Shown one piece after another: positions 18,975 to 28,080 of a stretch of 64,000 nucleotides of DNA. A program made the translations under genes and the position numbers. The DNA is from an uncultured Granulosicoccus sp. (GTDB lineage: Bacteria; Pseudomonadota; Gammaproteobacteria; Granulosicoccales; Granulosicoccaceae). Under the pieces are notes generated by a model. The model made no database searches, was not told the DNA's origin, and saw only the letters and a list, made by a program, of their open reading frames with translations. The stretch is from NCBI GenBank assembly GCA_947499955.1, contig CANMQI010000014.1, forward strand, positions 124,001 through 188,000, written 5' to 3'. How positions within the stretch are numbered: position 1 is the stretch's first letter; every line of letters starts with the position of its first letter.

Positions 18975-19796
18975 ATGATGGCGGAACGACTACAAAAAAT
19001 ACTGGCCAATACCGGTCTGGGATCACGGCGAGAGCTGGAATCCTGGATAGCGGCAGGCGAAATCAAGATCAACGGACAGGTTGCCAAGTTGGGCGACCGG
19101 GCCGAGCTCAATGACGATCTGGTGGTCAAGGGACGATTCTACAAGGTCGTCACCGATGATCAGGGTCTGCGGCGGGTCATTATCTACCACAAGCCGCTGG
19201 GCGAGGTCACGACCCGGGACGATCCGGAAGGTCGGCGCACGGTTTTCGATCGACTGCCGCGTCTGCACCATGGTCGCTGGATTGCGGTCGGTCGCCTGGA
19301 TATCAATACGCTGGGTCTGCTGCTGATGACCAACGATGGTGAGCTGGCCAATGCGTTGATGCATCCATCGTCGGAATTCGAACGCCAGTACGCGGTGCGC
19401 GTCAATGGCCGAGTCAGCCCCGAGATTCTGGAACGCCTGTCAAGCGGTGTCGAGCTGGAAGATGGCCCGGCAAAATTCGACAAGATTGTCGCAGAGGCAG
19501 ATACCGAGCACGCCAACCAGTGGTTTCGAGTGTCCTTGAAAGAAGGGCGCAATCGCATGGTTCGACGCCTGTGGGAATCTCAGGACATGCAAGTGAGTCG
19601 TCTGATTCGAACCCGTTTCGGACCCGTGACACTGCCGCGCTGGTTGGCACGGGGCAAGGTGTTCGAACTGCCACCCAAGGATATCGAGGATATCGCCAAG
19701 GCCGCAGGACTCGAACCACGACCGCCAGCCAAGCTGCGTATCATTCCCGTTCACCCCAGACATCGCCGCAAGGCACAGCAAAGAAGCCGTAAATGA
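18975..19796 (+). CDS. rluB: 23S rRNA pseudouridine(2605) synthase RluB
   Basis: RluB modifies U2605 in the peptidyl-transferase region of 23S rRNA. The protein (273 residues) has an N-terminal S4 RNA-binding domain (about 1-60, RLQKILANTGLGSRRE) and a RsuA-family catalytic domain with Asp109 in GRLDINTLGLLL. A basic C-terminal tail (KLRIIPVHPRHRRKAQQRSRK-like) is usual for the family. Two ATGs are adjacent, so the start may be one codon later. Its stop overlaps the next start by 4 bp (ATGA), indicating translational coupling. Confidence 0.93.
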   Translation: MMAERLQKILANTGLGSRRELESWIAAGEIKINGQVAKLGDRAELNDDLVVKGRFYKVVTDDQGLRRVIIYHKPLGEVTTRDDPEGRRTVFDRLPRLHHGRWIAVGRLDINTLGLLLMTNDGELANALMHPSSEFERQYAVRVNGRVSPEILERLSSGVELEDGPAKFDKIVAEADTEHANQWFRVSLKEGRNRMVRRLWESQDMQVSRLIRTRFGPVTLPRWLARGKVFELPPKDIEDIAKAAGLEPRPPAKLRIIPVHPRHRRKAQQRSRK

Positions 19797-20128
19797 CAGA
19801 AGACAAGGTTCTCTACCGGGTACGTTTCATCAGCCAGGACAAGGTCTATGAAATCTATGCTCGTGAGGTCTATCAGGGCGACCTGTATGGTTTTGTCGTG
19901 ATCGAACAGCTTGTGTTCGACGCCAACAAGACTGTCGTTGTCGATCCGGGCGAGGAAAAGCTCAAGACCGAGTTCGAAGGTGTGACTCAAACCATCATTC
20001 CCATGCACTCCATCATCAGAATTGATGAGGTAGAAAAGCGGGGAACGGCGAAAGTTATCGACCTGAAGGGGAATGTCACACAATTTCCTTCACCAATCTA
20101 CACTCCGGGGCGTACACCGGACGCATAA
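19793..20128 (+). CDS. DUF1820 family protein
   Basis: A small acidic 111-residue protein of the DUF1820 family, which has no established function. The stretch YRVRFISQDKVYEIYAREV near the N-terminus and PMHSIIRIDEVEKRG near residue 80 are typical. No signal peptide or membrane helix. It overlaps rluB by 4 bp, so it is co-translated with an rRNA-modifying enzyme. Confidence 0.88.
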   Translation: MTEDKVLYRVRFISQDKVYEIYAREVYQGDLYGFVVIEQLVFDANKTVVVDPGEEKLKTEFEGVTQTIIPMHSIIRIDEVEKRGTAKVIDLKGNVTQFPSPIYTPGRTPDA

Positions 20129-20190
20129 ACAGGGTAAACTACGGCGCTCGACTGGTTGACGATCAACCAGTTCGAACAGGCAAGAAGTAC

Positions 20191-20282
20191 GGAGAGGTGG
20201 CCGAGTGGTCGAAGGCGCCAGCCTGGAAAGTTGGTATACGGGGTAACTCGTATCGAGGGTTCGAATCCCTCTCTCTCCGCCA
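20191..20282 (+). tRNA. tRNA-Ser(GGA)
   Basis: A full cloverleaf can be folded: acceptor GGAGAGG with its partner ending in CTCTCC plus discriminator G and encoded CCA; the D arm contains GGCCGAGTGG; anticodon loop CTGGAAA gives anticodon GGA; a long variable arm (TACGGGGTAACTCGTA) marks class II; T arm GAGGGTTCGAATCCCTC. The tRNA reads UCC and UCU. No second copy of its 3' end was seen nearby, so there is no sign of an integrated element. Confidence 0.97.
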
Positions 20283-20705
20283 ATTGCCGCTGCACGAATC
20301 GTGCAGCCCCCGGGTCTTCCAGACCCAGTCGAGTCCCCGGTTCCCACCGGGTGTGTCAATCGACACTGTTTCTTCCTCAACAGCTCATCAATATTCGCGC
20401 GCAAGCGTAGCGGATCGTTTCAGTGTGGCTGAGCTCCGTCGAGCGGAAGATCAATCACTGCCATTGATCTGCTCTGAACGAGATCGTTGAAAGGGGTCAA
20501 TGCTGTTCTATTACTGCAAGCAGGCCACCTGGCAAGGGCAGTTTAATGCTGCATGGCTCGTGTTTTGGCTGATTGCCTGCCCGAGGATGACTACCTGATG
20601 CTTTCATCGACAACTATTCAAGGTTACACTCCCACTGCGTCACGTTTCTGTCGTGCCTGACGCGACTACTCTTCCGCTACAAAGCCTTGATCAGGAGCGT
20701 TCAGG
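20283..20705. other. Non-coding stretch after tRNA-Ser with three small hairpins
   Basis: Three hairpins follow the tRNA: GCTGCAC-GAATC-GTGCAGC (20288-20306), GGGTCT-TCC-AGACCC (20312-20326) and CCCGG...CCGGG (about 20336-20351). None is followed by a T run, so they are not standard terminators; they could stop or process the tRNA transcript. The rest, up to the DUF1800 gene, shows no credible gene. Confidence 0.5.
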
Positions 20706-23700
20706 ATGCAGAGACTTGCCTGTCAACCGCACACGGTTGTCCCTTTGAGCTCACTGGTGGCCCGCCTGCGCAGAGGGTGGATGGCCACGGCCATGATCCT
20801 GTTGTTTGCTGTGTCCCCCGTCTACGCCACGGTGTACTCGGATGCGGAAAGCGGCACGGAGGGGTGGCAGGTTTATGATCAATCACCGGCGGGCGCCCAA
20901 ATTCTCACCGAGTTTGATGACATTCTGGAAAGCCCAGTTGTCGAGACTCGCGGAGCAGGCCGCAACAACGGTTATATGCTGGGTGGCACCAGCGCTGAAA
21001 ACGGCTGGAACAACACCGCCGAATTTCACGCCAACTGGCGTATGCAGGCCACCGAGGCCTTTACGCTCTATATACATATAGATACAGCCGAAGGCTGGCG
21101 ATACCTTACGTATTCAAACAGCAACAGCGACTCTCTGGCCAACTCCTCCGGCCGGTACATCGGCTATGGTTTGGGCAGCAACTCCGCGGACGGGACCTGG
21201 CGGGTCTTCAGTCGCGACCTGGCTCGTGACCTGACGAACGCCCAGCCCGACAACACTCTGTTGGGCGTCAATGGTTTTCTGGTGCGTGGCTCCCTGCGTC
21301 TGGATGACATCACGCTTGCATCCGAGGCCGTGACCCAGACCGTATTGCCACCGGTGAGCAGCGTCGTGGATGCCACGGCGGAAGATGGTTCAACCGCTGG
21401 TTGGAAGATCTTCGACAGCTCGCCCGCCGGGGCCAGCATTGCGATCGTCACGGATGAGCTCAGTGGCAGCCAGGTGTACGAACTGACTGGTGCCGGCCGC
21501 AGTAACGGTTATCAACTGGGTGGTCTGGATACGGTCGATGGCTGGAACAATCAGTCGGAGTTCCTGCTGGACTGGGACATGCGAGTATCCGAAAACTACC
21601 AGGTCTATGTGCGTGTGGATACCGCCAACGGGTGGCGCTACCTCATCTACTCGGACAGCAACTCCAACAGCTTGCTGGCGTCCAACGGTCGCAATATCGG
21701 CTTCGGTCTGGGCAGTGCCACCAGAGATGGGCAGTGGCACAGCTACAGTCGTGATCTGGAGGCTGATCTGGAAGCCGGGGAGCCGGGCAATACACTGGTG
21801 GCGGTGCATGGTTTACTGGTTCGTGGCAGCATGCGCCTGGACAATATCCGCCTGTCGGCAGCGGCCGATGTCGTGGCCATTGCCCCGGAAGCTGTCATCA
21901 GCGGAGGCGGCCAGGCCTTGTTGATCGGCGATTCTGTCGTGCTTGACGGTTCGGCCAGTACGGACGACTCGGCCATCGTGGCCTATCAGTGGAGCGATGA
22001 GTCCGGTACGGTAATGGGTTCGGATGCGCAGTTGAGTGTGACCGCCGAATCGGTGGGCAGCTTCTCCTACCAGCTGACCGTCACTGACGATGCAGGCTTG
22101 TCCAGCAGCGCCACGACGACGCTGACCGTTCAGGATGGCTCGGTTGCCACGATCTACGAAGATGGCGAAGACTCGGCCATCAGTCGCTGGCGCATTGCCG
22201 ATGCCTCACCCTCTGGCGCTACGGTCGAAAACGTGGCTGACGCCACTCGCGGTAGTCGTGTCATCGAGCTCAGCGGCACCGATCAGCAGAACTCCTTCGT
22301 GATCGGCCACCATAACAGTCAGGCTCCTGGCTGGAACAATTCACATCAGACGCATCTTCGCTGGTCCATGCAGACGGAGGGTGGTTTTTCGGTCTATGTG
22401 CAACTGGAGACGGCAGACGGGCTCCGTTACCTTGTCTATGACCAGTACAGCACGGACCGCGGCAGCGACAGTGCGTCCAGCCTGCGTTTCGGGCTGGGCA
22501 GCGGTGCCTATGATGGCAACTGGCAAACCTTCACCCGCAATGTCTATGAAGATCTGGCGAAATTTCAGCCGAACAATGCGCTGATCGCGGTTCATGGCGT
22601 GCAGTTCCGCGGCAGTTTCCGGGTCGATGACGTGCAGATGTTCATCGACACCGACACTGGCGAGGGTGACGAAGGCCCTATCTATGAAGATGCCGAGGAC
22701 TCTGCCATCAGTCGCTGGCGCATTACCGACACCACACCCGGTGGCGCAGTGGTGGCCAACGTTCAGGATGAAGATCGTGATAGTCGCGTCATCAAACTGT
22801 CCGGTAATGGTCAGGCGAATGCCTATCTGATCGGCAACACGGACAGCCGAGGAGCTGGCTGGAACAATACCGAGCAGTCGCATCTGCGCTGGTCGATGAA
22901 GACCGATGCGGGCTTTTCGGTCAATGTGCCTGTCGAAACCACACAGGGTTTTCGGTATCTGATCTACGATCAATACAACGGCAACCGTGGTGACAGCAAC
23001 AGTAGCAACCTGCGTTATGGCCTTGGCCGTAGTGCCTATGACAACACCTGGCAGACATTCACACGCAACGTTCGTCAGGATCTGGCAGCGCTGCAACCGG
23101 ATAACGAACTGATTGCCGTTCACGGTGTGCAGTTCCGGGGTGACTTCCGGGTGGATGACATCCGCATGCTGACGGTGACCGATGCGCTGCCGATGGCCGC
23201 GCTTTTCGCCAGTCCGCTGGAAGGCGACGGGCCACTGCTGGCAAGCTTCGATGCCAGTGAGTCCACTGATGACAACGGTATTGTCAGCTACTCCTTCGAC
23301 TTTGGTGATGGCAGTGAGCCAGTCATCGGCGAGCAGGATGAGGCATCACATGTCTATCCGCTGGCTGGCAGTTATACGGCTGTCATGACGGTCACCGATA
23401 CGGCAGGCCAGAGCGCCAGCGATCAGGTGACCATTCAGGTACTGGACGATTCGCAAGCGCCGGTTGCCAACCTTGTGGCCAGTGTCAGTGAAGGTGCAGC
23501 ACCGCTGACAACGGTACTCGATGCCAGTGCATCCACGGATAACAAGGCGATTGTCTCCTACGCCTGGGAATTCGGTGATGGTGCCGTACAGGAAGGCGAG
23601 GAGCTGTCATCTGTCAGCCATGACTATACGGACGCCGGTGAATACACGGCCCGGGTGACAATCCATGATGCGGCCGGTAATCAGGCGAGTGCCTCGCTTG

Positions 23701-25874
23701 TCATCACGGTGGATCCTGAAGTGGTCGATGAACCGCCGATGGCAGAGTTCACTGTCGTCTCGCCAATCGAAGGTTCGACAGTCAGCTTCCTCAATGCCTC
23801 TACCGATGATGGCGAGATTGCCAGCATCCTGTGGAACTTCGGTGATGCAACCGAGACAGGGCAGTCCAACGAAGACAATCCGAGCTACAGCTATTCCTCG
23901 GTGGGTGAGTACACGGTGACGCTGACGGTCATCGATGATGCGGGTCAGATGGACACCGCCACCCAGGTCATCACGATCACCGAGCTTGACGATGTGGGCG
24001 AACCCTTGCTGGCGAACGTGATTGCCAGCAGCACGTCCGGTGAAGCACCGTTCGACGTCACACTCGATGCCTCCGGCAGTAGCGGTGGGCAGGGGGATCT
24101 GTTCTACCAGTGGCAGGTGTCACGCCTGGATGAAGCCGGTGAGCCGATCGAGGAAGATGCTCTCACGGCAGAGGGTGTCAGTTTCGAGACGCAACTGACC
24201 GTCGCTGGACAATACGCAGTCACTCTGACCGTCAGTGATGAGCTGGAGGCAGCGTCCGTTGCAACGCTGATGTTGTCGGTCAGCGAAGCGGTTGTCCCCG
24301 GCACCGGCGTGACGCCGGAAGATGCTGCACGACTGCTGGCACAGGCAAGCTTCGGTGCAACCAGTGAGTCGATTGCCCGGGTTCAGTCTCTGGGGCTGGA
24401 AGGGTGGATCGATGAGCAGTTTGCCATGCCGTTGGGTGCGCCGCATCTGGATTTCGTGCGAGCCCACAGTAACGGCAGCCGTCAGGAGCCGCGCCATGAA
24501 GTCTGGTGGCGTGATGTGGTCAATGGGGAAGACCAGTTACGGCAACGGGTAGCCTTCGCACTGAGTCAGATCTTCGTGGTCTCGGATCAGGGCTATACCC
24601 TGGGCAACGCCCAGTATGGTGTGACGCATTATTATGATCAGCTGCGTGAAGGCGCCTTCGGCAATTATCGTGACCTGCTGGAGACCGTCACCCTCAGCCC
24701 GGTCATGGGGGTCTACCTGAGCATGCTGCAGAATCAGCGTGGCGAAATGCTGGGCAATACACGTGCTGATGAAAACTTTGCGCGTGAGGTGCTGCAGCTG
24801 TTCAGTATCGGACTGTACGAACTGAACATTGATGGTACGCAGAAGAGCTCAGGTGGCAAGCCGATCCATACGTACACGCAGGCGCAGATCGAGGAATATT
24901 CACGGGTCTACACGGGCTGGAACTTTGGAGGCGCAACCGACTGGACACTGGCTGCCATCAATAGCCGGGCCGACAAGATCGCACCGATGCAAGCCTGGCC
25001 TCAATACCATGATGAGGGTGCCAAGACCTTGCTGGGCGGTGTCACTGTTCCGGCCGGACAGACGCCGGAGCAAGATCTGCAGATGGCGCTCGATAGCATC
25101 GCCGGTCACGCCAATGTCGCGCCCTTCATCTCGAAGCAGCTGATCCAGAAAATGGTGACAAGCAATCCGACGCCCGCCTATGTGGCGCGCGTCAGTCGTG
25201 TGTTCAATGACAATGGTCAGGGCGTCAAAGGTGATCTCAAAGCGGTGGTCAAGGCGATTCTGCTCGATGAGGAAGCCCGAGAGGGGCATCTGAATGTGCA
25301 GGATTTTGGCAAGTTGCGGGAACCGATCCTGCGTCTTTCCCATCTGTGGCGCGCCTTCAACGTCAGCGTTGGCTCGCAAAGTGTCGATGGGGTGTACAAC
25401 ACCGCATCCCCGCACTTGAAGGACCTGGATACCGTGGGTGCGCAGGCGGTGCTGAAATCGCCATCCGTGTTCAATTTCTTTCATCCGGACTACGCGCCTC
25501 TGGGAACGATATACAGCCGTGGCAAGGTGGCACCGGAAGCCGAGATCTATACGGACGACATGATCCTGTCCATGACCAATCGCATCGACCGGCAGATTCA
25601 GTACGAGCATGATGACGGCGACAGTAATGCAAGGAAGTCGTCTTACATCAATCTGGCGCAGGAGCGCGCATTGGCTGCGGTCAGTACCGATGAACTACTG
25701 GATCGACTGGACCTGCTGCTGCTGTCGGGCGGTATGAGTGATGGGCTGCGCGATATTCTGAGCACTCATCTGGAAGGGCTGCCATCCGCAGACACCAAGG
25801 ACGGGCAGTCCAGGCGGGTGCGTGATGCACTGAGCCTGATCATGGCTTCCCCCGACTACCTGGTTCAAATGTAA
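20706..25874 (+). CDS. Large secreted DUF1800 protein with four duplicated modules and PKD domains
   Basis: A 1722-residue exported protein with a hydrophobic signal segment ending near residue 40 (VYA-TV). The order is: module 1 (about 44-205), module 2 (221-387), a PKD-like domain (394-477), module 3 (484-647), module 4 (659-822), four PKD-like domains (828-913, 918-1002, 1009-1092, 1099-1195), then DUF1800 from about 1199 to the end, with its usual start DAARLLAQASFGAT. The modules share GWNN, a WxM stretch, GWRYL/GxRYL and RGSxRLDDI-like ends, suggesting a lectin- or carbohydrate-binding-like jelly roll; that is inference. DUF1800 has no proven function. The DUF1501 gene follows after 10 bp, with its ribosome binding site overlapping this stop codon. 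Confidence 0.92.
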   Translation: MQRLACQPHTVVPLSSLVARLRRGWMATAMILLFAVSPVYATVYSDAESGTEGWQVYDQSPAGAQILTEFDDILESPVVETRGAGRNNGYMLGGTSAENGWNNTAEFHANWRMQATEAFTLYIHIDTAEGWRYLTYSNSNSDSLANSSGRYIGYGLGSNSADGTWRVFSRDLARDLTNAQPDNTLLGVNGFLVRGSLRLDDITLASEAVTQTVLPPVSSVVDATAEDGSTAGWKIFDSSPAGASIAIVTDELSGSQVYELTGAGRSNGYQLGGLDTVDGWNNQSEFLLDWDMRVSENYQVYVRVDTANGWRYLIYSDSNSNSLLASNGRNIGFGLGSATRDGQWHSYSRDLEADLEAGEPGNTLVAVHGLLVRGSMRLDNIRLSAAADVVAIAPEAVISGGGQALLIGDSVVLDGSASTDDSAIVAYQWSDESGTVMGSDAQLSVTAESVGSFSYQLTVTDDAGLSSSATTTLTVQDGSVATIYEDGEDSAISRWRIADASPSGATVENVADATRGSRVIELSGTDQQNSFVIGHHNSQAPGWNNSHQTHLRWSMQTEGGFSVYVQLETADGLRYLVYDQYSTDRGSDSASSLRFGLGSGAYDGNWQTFTRNVYEDLAKFQPNNALIAVHGVQFRGSFRVDDVQMFIDTDTGEGDEGPIYEDAEDSAISRWRITDTTPGGAVVANVQDEDRDSRVIKLSGNGQANAYLIGNTDSRGAGWNNTEQSHLRWSMKTDAGFSVNVPVETTQGFRYLIYDQYNGNRGDSNSSNLRYGLGRSAYDNTWQTFTRNVRQDLAALQPDNELIAVHGVQFRGDFRVDDIRMLTVTDALPMAALFASPLEGDGPLLASFDASESTDDNGIVSYSFDFGDGSEPVIGEQDEASHVYPLAGSYTAVMTVTDTAGQSASDQVTIQVLDDSQAPVANLVASVSEGAAPLTTVLDASASTDNKAIVSYAWEFGDGAVQEGEELSSVSHDYTDAGEYTARVTIHDAAGNQASASLVITVDPEVVDEPPMAEFTVVSPIEGSTVSFLNASTDDGEIASILWNFGDATETGQSNEDNPSYSYSSVGEYTVTLTVIDDAGQMDTATQVITITELDDVGEPLLANVIASSTSGEAPFDVTLDASGSSGGQGDLFYQWQVSRLDEAGEPIEEDALTAEGVSFETQLTVAGQYAVTLTVSDELEAASVATLMLSVSEAVVPGTGVTPEDAARLLAQASFGATSESIARVQSLGLEGWIDEQFAMPLGAPHLDFVRAHSNGSRQEPRHEVWWRDVVNGEDQLRQRVAFALSQIFVVSDQGYTLGNAQYGVTHYYDQLREGAFGNYRDLLETVTLSPVMGVYLSMLQNQRGEMLGNTRADENFAREVLQLFSIGLYELNIDGTQKSSGGKPIHTYTQAQIEEYSRVYTGWNFGGATDWTLAAINSRADKIAPMQAWPQYHDEGAKTLLGGVTVPAGQTPEQDLQMALDSIAGHANVAPFISKQLIQKMVTSNPTPAYVARVSRVFNDNGQGVKGDLKAVVKAILLDEEAREGHLNVQDFGKLREPILRLSHLWRAFNVSVGSQSVDGVYNTASPHLKDLDTVGAQAVLKSPSVFNFFHPDYAPLGTIYSRGKVAPEAEIYTDDMILSMTNRIDRQIQYEHDDGDSNARKSSYINLAQERALAAVSTDELLDRLDLLLLSGGMSDGLRDILSTHLEGLPSADTKDGQSRRVRDALSLIMASPDYLVQM

Positions 25875-25884
25875 GGAGCACTTG

Positions 25885-27285
25885 ATGAACAGACACTATC
25901 AAGCAAGACGTCGATTCCTGAAGCGCTCGCTGGCCTGTGCCATTGCCGGCAGTGGTGCAGGTGCCATGAGTGGCAAGTTGAGCCTGGTCGGTTCGGCGCT
26001 GGCAGATTCCAGCAATCTTGCCGCTACGAGCGACTACAAGGCGCTGGTATGCGTATTCCTGTACGGCGGCAGCGACTCCTTCAACCTCTTTGTACCCTCC
26101 GACAGTGCGCGTTATGCCGAGTACAGCAGCGCACGGGGCAGTCTGGCAATCGATCAGGCTGATCTGCTGCCGGCCAGCGATGGCGTCGTCAGTTTCAACA
26201 AGAATCTGCCGGGCATTCGCCAGCTCTATGAAGATGGCAATGCGGCGATTGTGGCCAATGCCGGAAATCTGATCCAGCCGGTCACGCGCAGTGGTTTGCT
26301 CAACGGTTCGGCAACGATTCCGGCAGATCTGTTTGCGCACAACCATCAGCAGGAGCAATGGCAGAAAGGTCTGGCGAGTCAGCCTACGTCGGTTGTCGGC
26401 GCGGGTTGGGGCGGACGCATGGCCGATCTGTTGCATGAGGCCAACGCCGGCTCCGCTCTGCCGCCAAGCTTCACCGTTGCGGGCAGCAACTACTTCCAGT
26501 CCGGTAACCGCACGTCACCGATATCGATCAATGCGAAATCCGGAGCAAAGTTGCTCGATTACATGGATGCCAACAGCTACAGCAACAACGCGGGCCGGGA
26601 TGAGGCCATGTCGCAGATTCTTGCGTTGCAGAACGACCACATTCTCAAGCAGTTTGCCGGTGAGTCCTTCGGACGTGCCCGCGATAGTTCACGTCTGCTG
26701 TCCTCGGTCATGAGTCAGCATGGACCCTCCGGGCGGGATTTCGATACGGGAAACAGCAATCTGGGCGAGCAGCTTCAGATGGTGGCAAGATTGATTGCCG
26801 GTCGGGAAATCATGGGGCAGAGGCGTCAGATCTACTTCGTCGGCATGGGCGGTTGGGATACCCATGACGCGCAGTCTCCTCGACTCGACCAGTTGACCGA
26901 AGCCCTGGACAAGGGGCTGAGCAGCTTTCAGCAGGAACTGGCCGCACTGGGAGTGGCCGATGCAGTTACAACCTTTACCGCCTCGGATTTTGGCAGAACG
27001 CTGACCGTCAACGGTGACGGTTCGGATCATGGCTGGGGTGGTCATTACCTGGTCATGGGTGGCGCGGTTGATGGCAAGAAGCTGGTAGGTGACTGGCCCA
27101 GTTATGAAATTGGCGGTAGTGATGACACCGGCGACAAGGGACGCGTCATTCCATCCATGTCGGTGAACCAGTATGGTGCGGCTCTGGCATCGTGGATGGG
27201 GCTGTCCAACTCCGATATCGCTGGTATCTTTCCAGATCTGAGCAATTTTGACGATAGCTGGCTAGACTACGGGCTGTTCACCTGA
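25885..27285 (+). CDS. Tat-exported DUF1501 family protein
   Basis: A 466-residue protein starting at ATG 25885, six bases after AAGGAG. The N-terminus RRRFLKRSL followed by an alanine/glycine-rich helix is a twin-arginine signal, so the protein is probably folded with a cofactor before export. DUF1501 belongs to the alkaline phosphatase/sulfatase-like superfamily: FLYGGSDSFN near residue 53, NHQQEQWQKG near 153, GGWDTHD near 325 and DFGRTLTVNGDGSDHGWGGH near 370-390 provide the Asp/His residues expected to bind metal. DUF1800-DUF1501 pairs recur in many bacteria, without an established substrate. The pair is translationally linked here. Confidence 0.92.
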   Translation: MNRHYQARRRFLKRSLACAIAGSGAGAMSGKLSLVGSALADSSNLAATSDYKALVCVFLYGGSDSFNLFVPSDSARYAEYSSARGSLAIDQADLLPASDGVVSFNKNLPGIRQLYEDGNAAIVANAGNLIQPVTRSGLLNGSATIPADLFAHNHQQEQWQKGLASQPTSVVGAGWGGRMADLLHEANAGSALPPSFTVAGSNYFQSGNRTSPISINAKSGAKLLDYMDANSYSNNAGRDEAMSQILALQNDHILKQFAGESFGRARDSSRLLSSVMSQHGPSGRDFDTGNSNLGEQLQMVARLIAGREIMGQRRQIYFVGMGGWDTHDAQSPRLDQLTEALDKGLSSFQQELAALGVADAVTTFTASDFGRTLTVNGDGSDHGWGGHYLVMGGAVDGKKLVGDWPSYEIGGSDDTGDKGRVIPSMSVNQYGAALASWMGLSNSDIAGIFPDLSNFDDSWLDYGLFT

Positions 27286-27312
27286 CGGCACTGTCCGCAA
27301 ACTCCATACCTG

Positions 27313-27963
27313 ATGAAATTCAGACTTCACTGTTTTGCCCAGTCGGGTAATGCCTACAAGGCTGCCCTGATGCTGAATCTCTGCTCTGCAGACTGGGAGC
27401 CGGTATTCGTTGACTTCTTCAATGGGGCGACGCGAACGGATGAGTACCTCGAGCTCAATGAAATGGGTGAGGTGCCGACTCTGGAGGCGAAGAATGTCAC
27501 TCTGGCCCAGTCGGGGGTCATTCTCGATTATCTGGCCGATGCGTTCGAACTGTTCGATGCCAGTTCGGTTCCCCAACACAGGGAGGTGTTGCGCTGGATA
27601 CTGTTCGACAATCACAAGTTGACGGGTAATATCGCGCCGCTGCGCTACTTGCGGCAGTTTACCGACCAGGGAGAGAATGAGGTAACCGCTTTTCTTGAGC
27701 GCCGGGCGACCTCGGCACTGAGCGTGCTGGAACGTAGACTCGACAAATCGGAATTCGTCGCCGGAGACGAGCCGACCATTGCCGATATTTCCCTGTGTGG
27801 GTATCTGTTCTGGCCCGACGAAATCGGCTTTGGCTCATGGGAGAACTATCCTGCCATTGACGCCTGGCTGGAGCGTATCAGGCAGCTGCCCGGCTGGGAA
27901 CATCCATACAAGCTGATGCCGGGTTACCCGCTGAACAATGGCGAGTCGGACGACGAATCCTGA
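27313..27963 (+). CDS. Glutathione S-transferase family protein
   Basis: A cytosolic two-domain GST of 216 residues. The N-terminal thioredoxin-like domain (about 1-78) has CFAQSGNAYK, with Ser11 as the probable catalytic residue, and the glutathione-binding NEMGEVPTLEAKN...LAQSGVIL stretch with its cis-Pro. The C-terminal all-helical domain contains FVAGDEPTIADISLCGYLFW, the usual N-capping motif. The substrate is unknown. It starts 27 bp after the DUF1501 gene and may be read from the same transcript. Confidence 0.9.
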   Translation: MKFRLHCFAQSGNAYKAALMLNLCSADWEPVFVDFFNGATRTDEYLELNEMGEVPTLEAKNVTLAQSGVILDYLADAFELFDASSVPQHREVLRWILFDNHKLTGNIAPLRYLRQFTDQGENEVTAFLERRATSALSVLERRLDKSEFVAGDEPTIADISLCGYLFWPDEIGFGSWENYPAIDAWLERIRQLPGWEHPYKLMPGYPLNNGESDDES

Positions 27964-28080
27964 CAATCTGAGCGCCCCACGTAGCGCGTCTGTGTCACAA
28001 ACACTCCCATACATGGTGTGAAAAAACCGGTATTGGCCGCTAAGAGTCTGATTGTGTAAAGAATCGAGAGCGCCATTGAC

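Noticed and set aside
20191..20705. tRNA-Ser as an attachment site of a genomic island covering the DUF1800-protease genes
   Set aside because: No integrase and no second copy of the tRNA 3' end were seen in the window, and codon use appears similar to the neighbours.
22341..23123. A 260-codon minus-strand open frame inside the DUF1800 gene
   Set aside because: It is the mirror of the repeated modules; the plus-strand protein has recognisable domains throughout.
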